From positions 1 to 64,000 of the forward strand of contig NZ_QYAB01000002.1 of NCBI RefSeq assembly GCF_016758175.1: 64,000 nt of DNA, written 5' to 3'. The stretch comes from Leucobacter zeae. GTDB taxonomy: Bacteria; Actinomycetota; Actinomycetes; Actinomycetales; Microbacteriaceae. A program made the position numbers and the translations under genes. Shown piece by piece: positions 44,896 to 52,957 of the stretch (position 1 is the stretch's first letter; every line of letters starts with the position of its first letter). Under the pieces are notes generated by a model, which saw nothing but the letters and a program-made list of their open reading frames with translations, was not told the origin of the DNA and did not search any database.

Positions 44896-44915
44896 TCGTG
44901 ACGAGAGGAACGAGC

Positions 44916-45392
44916 ATGGCTCAGATCAGTACCGCCGACCTGTACGACGAGCGCGGAGACGAGCTGGACTCGGTGGCGCTGCAGTTCCAGGACATCGGGG
45001 GCATGACCGGGTTCACGGGGACCGTGCGCACCGTGCGCTGCTTCCAGGACAACGCGCTGCTCAAGCAGGTGCTCTCGACGCCGGGCGACGGGGCCGTGCT
45101 CGTGATCGACGGAGCGGGGTCGCTCGAGACCGCGCTCGTCGGAGACATCATCGCGGGCCTCGGCGTCGACAACGGCTGGGCCGGGCTGATCGTGAACGGC
45201 GCGATCCGCGATCGGGTCGCCATCGGCACGCTGCCGTTCGGCGTGAAGGCGCTCGGGTCCAACCCGGCGAAGTCCACCAAGACCGGCGCCGGTGAGACCG
45301 ACGTGCCGGTCGAGATCGGGGGAGTGGTGTTCACTCCCGGTGCGACGGTGTGGTGCGACGAGGACGGCATTCTCGTCGAGCGGGCGGGGTAG
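44916..45392 (+). CDS. rraA: RraA family protein (RNase E inhibitor / HMG aldolase-like)
   Basis: This is a 158-residue protein of the RraA fold. Members either inhibit RNase E or cleave 4-hydroxy-4-methyl-2-oxoglutarate. The stretches [40 protein letters not shown] and CDEDGILV, and the length, fit the RraA group. The RD of NGAIRDR, important in the aldolases, is present. The cellular role cannot be decided from sequence. It shares the TAGTG overlap with the next gene. Confidence 0.9.
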   Translation: MAQISTADLYDERGDELDSVALQFQDIGGMTGFTGTVRTVRCFQDNALLKQVLSTPGDGAVLVIDGAGSLETALVGDIIAGLGVDNGWAGLIVNGAIRDRVAIGTLPFGVKALGSNPAKSTKTGAGETDVPVEIGGVVFTPGATVWCDEDGILVERAG

Positions 45393-46201
45393 TGCGCCCG
45401 GCGCTGCGCGGCCTGCTGCCCTACGCGCCCTACGCGGCGCTGTCGGCGGTCCACGTGATCGCGCGGTTCGCCGAGCATCCGAGCGCCGGCCCGACGAAGC
45501 TGCTGCTGATGCCGGCGCTCGCCGCGGGCGTCGTCTGGGCCGCGAGCCGCGCGGGGATGCTGCGGCGCCGCGCGCCGGGGGCGATGGGCACCGCCGACGT
45601 TCCCAGAGCGCCGGGAGCGATGGGCACCGCCGACGTTCCCCGCGCCGGCGGCGCCATCGCGCTGCTCGTCGCATCGATCGCCTGCTCGTGGCTGGGCGAC
45701 GGCTCGTCGACCTTCTTCCCGATGTTCGACGACGAGCTCCCGATGATGCTGCTCTGCTTCGGCATGGCCCACGTCGCCTACGTGCTGCTGATGTGGCGCG
45801 CGGCAGGCCTCGCCGTGCGGGGCCTGCCGCAGTGGTCGCTCGTCTACGGAGCGGCGTACCTCGTGCTGATCGCCGCGCTCGTGCCGCACACCGGAGGGCT
45901 CACGATCCCCGTGATGGTCTACGGCCTGCTGCTCGTCGGCACCGCCGCACTGGCGTCCCGATGCGGCGCGGTCATCGCGGCCGGCGGTGCGTGGTTCCTG
46001 CTCTCGGACGCGATCCTCGCGTTCCTGGTGTTCGTCCCACAGGCCATGCCGCCGGCGTCGGGCGGCATGGTGATGCTCACCTACACGCTCGGTCAGGGCC
46101 TGCTCGCCGGAGGCATCGTCGCCGCGCTCGCGCGTCGCGGCTCCGGAGGCCGGATCACCGGAACCGGGGTCAGTCGGGCAGCAGGTTCAGCAGCTTCCTG
46201 A
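45392..46201 (+). CDS. YhhN/TMEM86 family membrane protein (lysoplasmalogenase-like)
   Basis: This is a 269-residue membrane protein with about eight helices and conserved acidic/aromatic spots such as CSWLGDGSSTFFP, FGMAHVAYVLLMW and GGAWFLLSDAILAF, the pattern of the YhhN family. Vertebrate members hydrolyse lysoplasmalogen; bacterial roles are unclear. Start GTG 45392 overlaps the rraA stop. A 12-residue duplication, APGAMGTADVPR twice, sits in the loop near residues 60-85. The 3' end overlaps the convergent NUDIX-NYN gene by 32 bases. Confidence 0.85.
   Translation: MRPALRGLLPYAPYAALSAVHVIARFAEHPSAGPTKLLLMPALAAGVVWAASRAGMLRRRAPGAMGTADVPRAPGAMGTADVPRAGGAIALLVASIACSWLGDGSSTFFPMFDDELPMMLLCFGMAHVAYVLLMWRAAGLAVRGLPQWSLVYGAAYLVLIAALVPHTGGLTIPVMVYGLLLVGTAALASRCGAVIAAGGAWFLLSDAILAFLVFVPQAMPPASGGMVMLTYTLGQGLLAGGIVAALARRGSGGRITGTGVSRAAGSAAS
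45576..45647 (+). repeat. 36-bp in-frame tandem duplication
   Basis: Two adjacent copies of a 36-base unit encoding APGAMGTADVPR, nearly identical at the DNA level, lie inside the YhhN-type gene. The near-identity points to a recent duplication. Positions are approximate. Confidence 0.75.
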
Positions 46202-47063
46202 CGCCCCGAGCCGACGCCGAGCCGGCCGCACCTGCGCGCACCTTCAGCTCGGCGTCGCTCGTGATGACCGTGACGCGCGCGCCGACAGCGGTGAGACGAG
46301 CGACCTCGGCGACGATCGTGTCATCCCCGAGCTCCTCGGCATCGATCACGCGGACGTGCGAGCAGCCGCCGATGCCGCGGGCCACTCCCTCGACGACCAT
46401 GGACCAGTCCGGGTGCACCCGGGTGAGCCCGGGCACGACGGCCTCGCCGAGCCCGAGGAAGCCGGCGCGCACGCCGTCGGTCGACGCTGCGAGCACCTCG
46501 AGCCGGTTGCGCAGGCGCTCGGCGGCGCCCCGGCGATCCTTCCACCAGCCGTCCGGGACGCTGCCGATGACGTTCGCCGCGTCGACGATCACGACGGGGG
46601 TCGCCGTGAGCAGGGGGCGCAGCAGCGGCCAACTCGCCTCGAACGCCGGGTGCAGCTCGTACGAGTCGACGGCGTCGAGGGGGACCCAGGCGAGTGCGTG
46701 GCTCTCGGGGTCGGTGATCTCGGGCTCGAAGGGGTCGACCACCTCGGCGATGAGCGTGGTGTAGGTCCAGCCGCCCCGATCGAGCACGTGCGTGTATCGC
46801 GCGCGCACCGCGTCGTCGGGCACACCGGCCTCCTCCTGCGATTCCCGCAGCGCCCCGGCTGCGGCGGATTCGCCCTCGTGCCGCGCGCCGCCCGGGATGC
46901 CCCAGGTGTCGCCGTGGTCGCTCCAGGTCACGCGGTGCTGCAGCAGGATGCTGTCGCGGGCCCGGTCGTAGGCGAGCAGGCCGGCGGCACCGAACCTGCC
47001 CCAGTAGCGCTCGCCGTCTGCTGCCGTCACCCACGCGTCGCCGGTGGCTCGGAGATCGCTCAT
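46170..47063 (-). CDS. NUDIX hydrolase fused to NYN (PIN-like) ribonuclease domain
   Basis: This is a 297-residue two-domain protein. Residues about 20-150 form a NUDIX domain with a full box (GGARHEGESAAAGALRESQE followed by EAG, about 58-81). Residues about 155-297 form a NYN/PIN-like nuclease domain that starts PVVIVDAANVIGSVPDGWWK and keeps candidate metal-binding Asp 161, Asp 247/248 and Asp 270. NUDIX enzymes cleave nucleoside diphosphate links including RNA 5' caps, and NYN domains cut RNA, so combined RNA 5'-end removal and cleavage is plausible (inference). It overlaps the FAD-dehydrogenase stop by ATGA. A TACGCT box inside that gene could allow separate transcription. Confidence 0.88.
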   Translation of the reverse strand: MSDLRATGDAWVTAADGERYWGRFGAAGLLAYDRARDSILLQHRVTWSDHGDTWGIPGGARHEGESAAAGALRESQEEAGVPDDAVRARYTHVLDRGGWTYTTLIAEVVDPFEPEITDPESHALAWVPLDAVDSYELHPAFEASWPLLRPLLTATPVVIVDAANVIGSVPDGWWKDRRGAAERLRNRLEVLAASTDGVRAGFLGLGEAVVPGLTRVHPDWSMVVEGVARGIGGCSHVRVIDAEELGDDTIVAEVARLTAVGARVTVITSDAELKVRAGAAGSASARGVRKLLNLLPD

Positions 47064-48769
47064 ATCGTCCAGCGTAGCGGGGACGCGCTCGAGCCGCTGA
47101 TGTCCGCCGCGACGGCGCGGCCGGCGGCGCGGCCGGAGAACAGGCACCCGCCGAGGAAGGTGCCCTCGAGCGCGTTGTAGCCGTGCACGCCCCCGCCGCC
47201 GAAGCCCGCGGCCTCGCCCGCCGCGTAGAGTCCGGGGACCGGCGCGCCGTCGGCGCCGAGCGCCCGCGATCCGAGGTCGGTCTGGATCCCTCCGAGGCTC
47301 TTCCGCGTGAGCGTGTGCAACCGCACCGCGATCAGCGGGCCGGCCGCGCGGTCGAGCAGCCGGTGCGGCGCGGTCGTGCGGGTGAGCCGGTCTCCCAGGT
47401 ACCGGCGCGAGTTGCGGATGCTCATCACCTGAGCGTCCTTCGAGAACGGGTTGCGCACCTCGGCGTCCCTGGCGCGGACCACCCGATCGATGTCGGCGAC
47501 CCGCAGCAGCTCCGTTCCGGTGAGCGCGTTCATCCGCGAGACGAGCTCGGGCAGGTCGTCCGCCGACACGAAGTCGTCGCCGCGGTCGATGAACGCCTGC
47601 ACCGGCCCGGGGGCGCCCCGTCCGAGCCGGGTCTTGAGCAGCAGCTTCCGGTCGCGCCCGGTGATATCGGGGTTCTGCTCCGACCCCGAGAGCGCGAACT
47701 CCTTCGCGGCCATCCGGGCCGTCACGATGAACCACGAGTGGTCGTATTGCGCGATCGCGGGATCGGTGCGGAGCAGCTCGAGCGTGCCCAGCGTGTCGTG
47801 GCCCGGCAGGCCGGGCGGCGGCAGCCTGCGACCCAGGGCGTCGATCCAGAGCGGCGACGGGCCGGGCAGGATCCGGATGGCGTGCCCGGGCCACACGGGG
47901 TCCCAGTTGCGCACGCCCTCGGTGTAGTGCCACATCCGGTCGCGGTTCACGAGGCGCGCGCCCGCCGCACCCGCGAGGTCGATCGCACGTCCGTCGACGT
48001 ATGCGGGAACCCCCGTGACCATGCGTTCCGGCGGTGTGCCGAGCCGCTCGGGCCAGAAGCGCCTGACGAGGTCGTGGTCGCCGCCGATCCCGCCGCTGGC
48101 GACGATCACGGCCGCGGCGCGCAGCTCGAACTCCCCGGCCTCCTCGCGGGTCGAGGGGGCGCCGCGGCGGTTGCCGTCGGCGGCGAGGACCGCGCCGCGC
48201 ACGCCCACGACGGCTCCCGCCTCGACGATGAAGCCGTCGCAGCGGTGGCGGTGGAGGATGCGGGTGCGACCCGCGTCGACGGCCCGCCGGGCATCGGCGA
48301 TGAAGGGTTCGACGACCCCGGTCCCCGTGCCCCAGGGCACGTGGAAGCGGGGAACCGAGTTGCCGTGGCCGCCAGCGGTGAGGTCGCCGCGCTCGGCCCA
48401 GCCGACGACGGGCGTGAGCTCGATGCCCGCCTCGCGGATCCACGCACGCTTCTCGCCCGCCGCGAACTCGACGTACGCGCGGCCCCAGCGCTCGGCCCAC
48501 GCGTCGGCTCCGCCGTCGCCGAGACGATCCCACTGCGCGCTGCCCCGCCAGTCCTGCCACGCGAGGTCGAAGGAGTCGCGCACGCCCAGGCGGCGCTGCT
48601 CGGGGGAGTCGACGATGAAGAGGCCGCCGAACGACCACCACGCCTGCCCGCCGAGATCCTGCGGCCCCTCCTGGTCGATGATCACGGTCTTGAGCCCCGC
48701 GCGCGAGCACTCCCGCGCGGCCACGAGGCCGGAGAGCCCGGCCCCCACGATGATGACGTCGGCGTCCAT
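47060..48769 (-). CDS. FAD-dependent dehydrogenase (fumarate reductase/KstD-like fold)
   Basis: This is a 569-residue flavoprotein. The N-terminal Rossmann motif is ADVIIVGAGLSGLVAARE, the second FAD contact is VIVASGGIGGDHDLVRRFWP, and the C-terminal closure is PGLYAAGEAAGFGGGGVHGY followed by GTFLGGCLFSGRAAG. This is the FAD_binding_2 family that includes fumarate reductase and 3-ketosteroid dehydrogenases. It matches the long 'FAD-binding dehydrogenase' subgroup whose substrate is not established. A leaderless promoter (CAGAAT) precedes it, and it is coupled to the NUDIX-NYN gene. Confidence 0.88.
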   Translation of the reverse strand: MDADVIIVGAGLSGLVAARECSRAGLKTVIIDQEGPQDLGGQAWWSFGGLFIVDSPEQRRLGVRDSFDLAWQDWRGSAQWDRLGDGGADAWAERWGRAYVEFAAGEKRAWIREAGIELTPVVGWAERGDLTAGGHGNSVPRFHVPWGTGTGVVEPFIADARRAVDAGRTRILHRHRCDGFIVEAGAVVGVRGAVLAADGNRRGAPSTREEAGEFELRAAAVIVASGGIGGDHDLVRRFWPERLGTPPERMVTGVPAYVDGRAIDLAGAAGARLVNRDRMWHYTEGVRNWDPVWPGHAIRILPGPSPLWIDALGRRLPPPGLPGHDTLGTLELLRTDPAIAQYDHSWFIVTARMAAKEFALSGSEQNPDITGRDRKLLLKTRLGRGAPGPVQAFIDRGDDFVSADDLPELVSRMNALTGTELLRVADIDRVVRARDAEVRNPFSKDAQVMSIRNSRRYLGDRLTRTTAPHRLLDRAAGPLIAVRLHTLTRKSLGGIQTDLGSRALGADGAPVPGLYAAGEAAGFGGGGVHGYNALEGTFLGGCLFSGRAAGRAVAADISGSSASPLRWTI

Positions 48770-48775
48770 GCGCCC

Positions 48776-48781
48776 ATTCTG
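48776..48781 (-). promoter_or_regulatory. -10 element of a leaderless promoter (FAD dehydrogenase)
   Basis: CAGAAT on the minus strand ends six bases before ATG 48769. Confidence 0.45.
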
Positions 48782-48859
48782 CCCGCAGCCGAGGCCGCAG
48801 CGCGAGTACCCCGGGCGGTCGTCCGCAGGCGGATGAGCGCCCGCTCCTCCCGCCCGTCC

Positions 48860-48865
48860 TAGGAT
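48860..48865 (+). promoter_or_regulatory. -10 element of a near-leaderless promoter (mtr)
   Basis: TAGGAT ends seven bases before ATG 48873. Confidence 0.45.
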
Positions 48866-48872
48866 GGTGCGC

Positions 48873-50291
48873 ATGACGACCCTCTCCGCAGACCTCGCGA
48901 TCATCGGCTCCGGATCGGGCAACTCGCTCATCACTCCGTTCTGGGACGACAAGCGCGTCGCGATCGCCGAGGGCGGCGTCTTCGGCGGCACGTGCCTCAA
49001 CTTCGGGTGCATCCCCACCAAGATGTACGTGCGCCCGGCCGCGCTCGCGCGCGTGCCCGAGGAGGCCGCCCGTCTCGGCGTGACCCAACGGACCGAGTCG
49101 GTGGACTGGCCCGCGATGCGCGACCGCATCTTCGCGCGCGTCGACGCGATCTCCGCCGGGGGCGAGCGGTACCGCTCCGAGGAGCTCGAGCACGTCGACC
49201 TGATCCGGCAGTACGTGCGTCTCGACGGCCCCCGAGCCTTCGTCGCGGAGGACGGCACCCGGGTCGAGGCCGAGCGGCTCGTGATCGCGGCGGGCTCCCG
49301 GCCGGTACTGCCCGATATCCCCGGGATCGACCTGCCGCAGGTGCACACGTCGAACACGGTCATGCGCATCGACGACCTGCCTGCCCGGGTCGTGATCATC
49401 GGGGGCGGGTACATCGCGTGCGAGTTCGCGGGGATCTTCTCCGGGCTCGGTGCGGAGGTCGTGCAGGTCGTCCGCGGGGAGCGCCTGCTGCGCAGCGGCG
49501 ACGCCGACATCTCCGAGCGCTTCACCCGGATCGCGGGCGAGCGCTGGGACCTGCGCCTCGGCAGCACGGTGGCGCGCATCGACGCGGCGGCGGACGGTCG
49601 GGTGACCGCCGAGGTCCACGACGGTTCGGGATCCCGCGGGATCGAGGCGGACATCGTGCTCGTCGCCGTCGGGCGCACCCCGAACTCCGACCTCGTGGGC
49701 GCCGCAGAGGCGGGCCTCGACCTGCATCCCGATGGGCGGATCGCGGTCGACGCCTTCCAGCGCGTGCTCTCCGCGGGCGAACCGGTGCCGGGCGTCTTCG
49801 CGCTGGGCGACGTCAGTTCGCCCTCCCAGCTCAAGCACGTCGCGAACCACGAGATGCGCGTCGTCGCGCACAACCTCGAGCACCCGGACGACCTGCGCGC
49901 CTCACGGCAGGAGGCCGTGCCCGGGGCCGTGTTCAGCGACCCCGAGATCGCGATGGTGGGGCTGACCGAGGCGGAGGCCAGGGAACGGATCGGGGCCGAG
50001 CACGTGACCGCGAAGCTCCAGGACTACGGCGACACGGCATACGGCTGGGCGATGGAGGACCGCACGGGCGTCTTCAAGGTCGTCGCCGATCGCCGGGACG
50101 GCCGGATCCTCGGTGCGCACGCCATGGGCTATCAGGCCTCGAACCTCATCCAGCCGGTGATCATGGCGATGAGCCTCGGCATCGACGCGTACACCGCTGC
50201 GCGAGGCCAGTACTGGATCCACCCGGCGCTCATGGAGGTCACGGAGAACGCGCTGCTCGGCCTCGACGTACCGCAGGGCCCGCACCTCTAG
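48873..50291 (+). CDS. mtr: Mycothione reductase
   Basis: Mycothione reductase uses NADPH and FAD to reduce mycothiol disulfide, keeping the actinobacterial thiol buffer reduced. The 472-residue protein has the redox pair in GTCLNFGCIPTKM, FAD motif IIGSGSGN, NAD(P) motif IIGGGYIACEFA, second FAD motif FALGDVSSP, and the C-terminal dimer-interface motif RGQYWIHPALMEVTENALLG with the catalytic His-Glu. DYGDTAYGWAMED, typical of mycothione reductases, is also present. This identifies the host as a mycothiol user. ATG 48873 is preferred over GTG 48864 because of the -10 box. Confidence 0.95.
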   Translation: MTTLSADLAIIGSGSGNSLITPFWDDKRVAIAEGGVFGGTCLNFGCIPTKMYVRPAALARVPEEAARLGVTQRTESVDWPAMRDRIFARVDAISAGGERYRSEELEHVDLIRQYVRLDGPRAFVAEDGTRVEAERLVIAAGSRPVLPDIPGIDLPQVHTSNTVMRIDDLPARVVIIGGGYIACEFAGIFSGLGAEVVQVVRGERLLRSGDADISERFTRIAGERWDLRLGSTVARIDAAADGRVTAEVHDGSGSRGIEADIVLVAVGRTPNSDLVGAAEAGLDLHPDGRIAVDAFQRVLSAGEPVPGVFALGDVSSPSQLKHVANHEMRVVAHNLEHPDDLRASRQEAVPGAVFSDPEIAMVGLTEAEARERIGAEHVTAKLQDYGDTAYGWAMEDRTGVFKVVADRRDGRILGAHAMGYQASNLIQPVIMAMSLGIDAYTAARGQYWIHPALMEVTENALLGLDVPQGPHL

Positions 50292-50330
50292 ACGGCAGTC
50301 GGGGCCGTTCCCTCCGCGTCCGGTCGCCGG

Positions 50331-50336
50331 TACGCT
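50331..50336 (+). promoter_or_regulatory. -10 element of a leaderless promoter (TfoX-like)
   Basis: TACGCT ends six bases before ATG 50343. Confidence 0.5.
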
Positions 50337-50342
50337 GTGCTC

Positions 50343-50684
50343 ATGGGTACGCGCGCCGAGACGATGGAGTTCCTCACCGACCAGCTGAGCGCGCTGCCGA
50401 ACATCCGGTCGCGCCGCATGTTCGGCGAGTTCGCGCTCTACTGCGACGAGAAGGTCGTGGCGTTCGTCTGCGACGACGAACTCTTCATCAAGCCCACCGA
50501 GGCCGGACGGGCGTACCTGGGGACACCGGACGAGGCCCCCGCGTATCCGGGGTCGAAGCTCTACTTCCGCATCGCAGGCGACCGCTGGGAGGACCGGGAG
50601 TGGCTGACCGGTCTCATCGCGGAGACGGCCGCCGAGCTGCCGGTACCCGCCCCGAAGCGGCCGCGCGCCGCGCGCAAGCGGTAG
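50343..50684 (+). CDS. TfoX N-terminal domain protein
   Basis: This is a 113-residue protein with the TfoX N-terminal fold: SRRMFGEFALYCDEKVVAFV, DELFIKPTEAGRAYL and PGSKLYFRI. The tail is basic (KRPRAARKR). Proteobacterial TfoX regulates competence; stand-alone N-terminal domains in actinobacteria are of unknown role. ATG 50343 fits the leaderless promoter; a start six bases upstream would lie outside the transcript. Confidence 0.9.
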   Translation: MGTRAETMEFLTDQLSALPNIRSRRMFGEFALYCDEKVVAFVCDDELFIKPTEAGRAYLGTPDEAPAYPGSKLYFRIAGDRWEDREWLTGLIAETAAELPVPAPKRPRAARKR

Positions 50685-50716
50685 CGGTCCCGGAAGGCCG
50701 CGGGTCGGCGCCCCGC

Positions 50717-51142
50717 TCAGCCGGCGAGCAGAGCCGGGAACACGACGTCGGTGTTGAGCGGAGCGATGCCGTCCCGCGGGGTGGCGGGGTCGACCCACTC
50801 CAGGTGCTCGATCTCGGCCAGCGGAAGCGTCTGCAGCGCTTCGGCGACGAGCGGATGCGTGAACACGGTCGCCTCGACCGTGAAGCCGGGCTCGTTGGCG
50901 GCGCTCGCGCGGAAGACGCCGAGCAGCGTCAACCGGTCGGGATCCAATTCCACGCCCAGCTCCTCCAGGAACTCGCGGGCCGCGGTGTCCCGGGGATCCT
51001 CGCCGGGTTCGTGCTTGCCGCCCGGCAGCATCAGGGCGTCGGTGCCGCGCTTGCGGACGTTGAGGACCCGCCCCTCCGCGTCGCGCATGACGACGGCGCT
51101 GACACGGATGATGCGGTTCACGGGATCGATCGCTGCGGCCAT
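50717..51142 (-). CDS. NUDIX hydrolase (MutT-like)
   Basis: This is a 141-residue single-domain NUDIX protein. The box is GGKHEPGEDPRDTAAREFLE followed by ELGV, with the metal-binding REXXEE. The N-terminal strand IIRVSAVVMRDAEGRVLNVR and the LMLPGG lead-in fit the MutT group that cleans up oxidised or unwanted nucleotides. The substrate is not assignable. It is a separate transcription unit with a leaderless promoter. Confidence 0.9.
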   Translation of the reverse strand: MAAAIDPVNRIIRVSAVVMRDAEGRVLNVRKRGTDALMLPGGKHEPGEDPRDTAAREFLEELGVELDPDRLTLLGVFRASAANEPGFTVEATVFTHPLVAEALQTLPLAEIEHLEWVDPATPRDGIAPLNTDVVFPALLAG

Positions 51143-51148
51143 CCTTCG

Positions 51149-51154
51149 AGCCTA
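51149..51154 (-). promoter_or_regulatory. -10 element of a leaderless promoter (NUDIX)
   Basis: TAGGCT on the minus strand ends six bases before ATG 51142. Confidence 0.5.
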
Positions 51155-51188
51155 CTCCCGGCCGGGCGGTGCCCGGCGCCGTCGTGCG

Positions 51189-52031
51189 TCAGTCGGCGTA
51201 ATCGGGCGCTGCGGGCAGGCCGAAGAACTCCTCGAGCGTCGACACGCCCCGGTCGCGCATCTCCCCGGCGAGCTCGGGACCGACGTAGCGGAAGTGCCAG
51301 GGCTCCGGCATGAAGCCGGTGATGTCCTGCTTCCCGTCCGGGTAGCGGACGATGAAGCCGTACTCGGCAGCGTGCTCGGCGATCCAGGTTCCCGCGGCCG
51401 TGCCGCCGAAGCACGCCTCCAGCGCGCAGCCCGAGCCGTCGTCGAAGTCGACGGTGAGGCCCGTCTGATGCTCGGAGTGACCGGGGCGGGCGGAGTAGGT
51501 GTCCGCCGCCGCCTGCCCGTCGCGCGCGATGTAGCTCTCGTAGAGCGAAGTCTGCAGGGCGGAGTCGCGGAACGCGCTCAGGATCTGCACCGGGTGCCCC
51601 GCCGCCGCCGCATCGGCGATCAGGCGCTCGACGGCTCGAGCGGCGGGCTCGCGCAGCGGTTGGCCGTTCGCGTTGACGACTCCCTCGGGCATGACGAGGT
51701 CGCTCGGCACGAAGTCCACGGGATTCAGCGGCCGGAGCTTGTTGCTCACGACCCAGATCGACATCGGGTCGTCGATCGAGTGCGCCTGCGCGTCGAACGT
51801 CGGGGTGGGGCTGGGTTCCGGTGCGGGCGTCGGCGTCGGCGCTGCCGTCGGTGCGGGCTCGGTCTTCGGTGACCTTGTCTCGGGCTTCGGTTCCGGGTGA
51901 TCGTCGGGCTCGGGGGCGCAGCCCGAGAGCGCCGCCGCCAGCGCGACCGCGATCGCGCCGACCGCATATGCCCGCCGAGGCATGCCTGCGCGGCCGGGCG
52001 CGTGGACGGGGGAGCGCTTCGAGGATGCCAT
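51189..52031 (-). CDS. D-alanyl-D-alanine carboxypeptidase lipoprotein (VanY family)
   Basis: This is a 280-residue secreted lipoprotein with a signal segment and lipobox LSGC (Cys 38), then a Pro/Glu/Thr-rich linker (about 40-78). The peptidase M15B domain carries the zinc motifs SARPGHSEHQTGLTVDF and PEPWHFRYVG. It trims the terminal D-alanine of cell-wall peptides. No van resistance genes are near, so it is a housekeeping carboxypeptidase rather than part of a glycopeptide-resistance cluster. An internal start at Met 17 is possible, but the promoter spacing supports ATG 52031. Confidence 0.92.
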   Translation of the reverse strand: MASSKRSPVHAPGRAGMPRRAYAVGAIAVALAAALSGCAPEPDDHPEPKPETRSPKTEPAPTAAPTPTPAPEPSPTPTFDAQAHSIDDPMSIWVVSNKLRPLNPVDFVPSDLVMPEGVVNANGQPLREPAARAVERLIADAAAAGHPVQILSAFRDSALQTSLYESYIARDGQAAADTYSARPGHSEHQTGLTVDFDDGSGCALEACFGGTAAGTWIAEHAAEYGFIVRYPDGKQDITGFMPEPWHFRYVGPELAGEMRDRGVSTLEEFFGLPAAPDYAD

Positions 52032-52037
52032 GCTCCC

Positions 52038-52043
52038 ACCCTA
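52038..52043 (-). promoter_or_regulatory. -10 element of a leaderless promoter (carboxypeptidase)
   Basis: TAGGGT on the minus strand ends six bases before ATG 52031. Confidence 0.5.
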
Positions 52044-52116
52044 CGCGCGCCTCGACGGCGTCGTGCAGGATCGGAGGACCGCGGGAGCGCTCTCGCCTCT
52101 GACGCGTTCCCGCCGG

Positions 52117-52869
52117 TCAGGCGGTCGCGAGCAGGTAGACCGCTCCGAGCACCGTGAGCGCCAGAACGGCGTAGTCGAATGCCCGCTGGTCGATGCGTCC
52201 GGCGACCCACCTGCCGAGCATCGCGCCGAGGATCACGCCGGGCACGAGCAGCAGGTCGAGCAGCGCCCCGGGCGCGGTGATGAGGCCGAGGCCGACCGAG
52301 AAGGGCACCTTGAACACGTTGATGATCGCGAAGAACCAGGCCGCAGTGCCGAGGAACGCCTGCACCGGGAACCGTGCGGCGAGGAAGTACATCGACATGA
52401 CGGGGCCGCCGGAGTTCGCCACCATCGTCGTGAAGCCCGCGAGCGAGCCGAACCCGGACCGTGCGACGGGGCCGGAAGCCGCTCCCGAACCCCGTCCGTA
52501 GCGCAGCCAGAGCGTGACGCCGACGAGTGCGAGCAGGATGATCCCGATGACGCGGCGCACGCTCCCGTCGCCGGCGAAGGCGAGGAAGACGACCCCGAGG
52601 ATCACGCCGGCGACGACGGCGGGGGCGAGACGCACGAGCGTGGGCCAGTCGGCGTGCTTCCGGTAGGTCCAGACGGCGAACGCGTCGCCGACGATGAGCA
52701 GCAGCAGCAGCGCTCCGGTGGATTCCCGAGCCGGAAGGATCGAGGCGAACACGGCGATGGAGATCGTGTTGGCGCCGGGGAGCGCGGTCTTCGAGAACCC
52801 GACGATGCACGCCGACAGCGCGAGGAGGGCCCACGCCCACGGCGCGAGTGAGGGGAGCAGGTCGAGCAC
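52117..52869 (-). CDS. TauE/SafE (TSUP) family permease
   Basis: This is a 250-residue membrane protein with about eight helices and the TSUP repeat motifs ACIVGFSKTALPGANTISIA and FTTMVANSGGPVMSMYFLA. Family members export sulfite, sulfoacetate or other organic anions. It starts with GTG 52869, exactly on the predicted transcription start. It is divergent from the DUF4916 gene. Confidence 0.9.
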   Translation of the reverse strand: MLDLLPSLAPWAWALLALSACIVGFSKTALPGANTISIAVFASILPARESTGALLLLLIVGDAFAVWTYRKHADWPTLVRLAPAVVAGVILGVVFLAFAGDGSVRRVIGIILLALVGVTLWLRYGRGSGAASGPVARSGFGSLAGFTTMVANSGGPVMSMYFLAARFPVQAFLGTAAWFFAIINVFKVPFSVGLGLITAPGALLDLLLVPGVILGAMLGRWVAGRIDQRAFDYAVLALTVLGAVYLLATA

Positions 52870-52875
52870 CCGCCC

Positions 52876-52881
52876 ACTCTA
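52876..52881 (-). promoter_or_regulatory. -10 element of a leaderless promoter (TSUP)
   Basis: TAGAGT on the minus strand ends six bases before GTG 52869. It faces away from the CAGAAT box of the divergent gene, 65 bases away. Confidence 0.5.
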
Positions 52882-52945
52882 TGCCCGACCGGGCCCGAGA
52901 CGCTTCTTATGTTCTGACATTACGTCGGTGTCGTGGGCGATGGGG

Positions 52946-52951
52946 CAGAAT
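52946..52951 (+). promoter_or_regulatory. -10 element of a leaderless promoter (DUF4916)
   Basis: CAGAAT ends six bases before ATG 52958. Confidence 0.45.
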
Positions 52952-52957
52952 GGCACC

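Noticed and set aside
51189-52031. VanY as part of a vancomycin-resistance cluster
   Set aside because: No vanH, vanA or vanX homologue is nearby; a lone lipoprotein carboxypeptidase is common.
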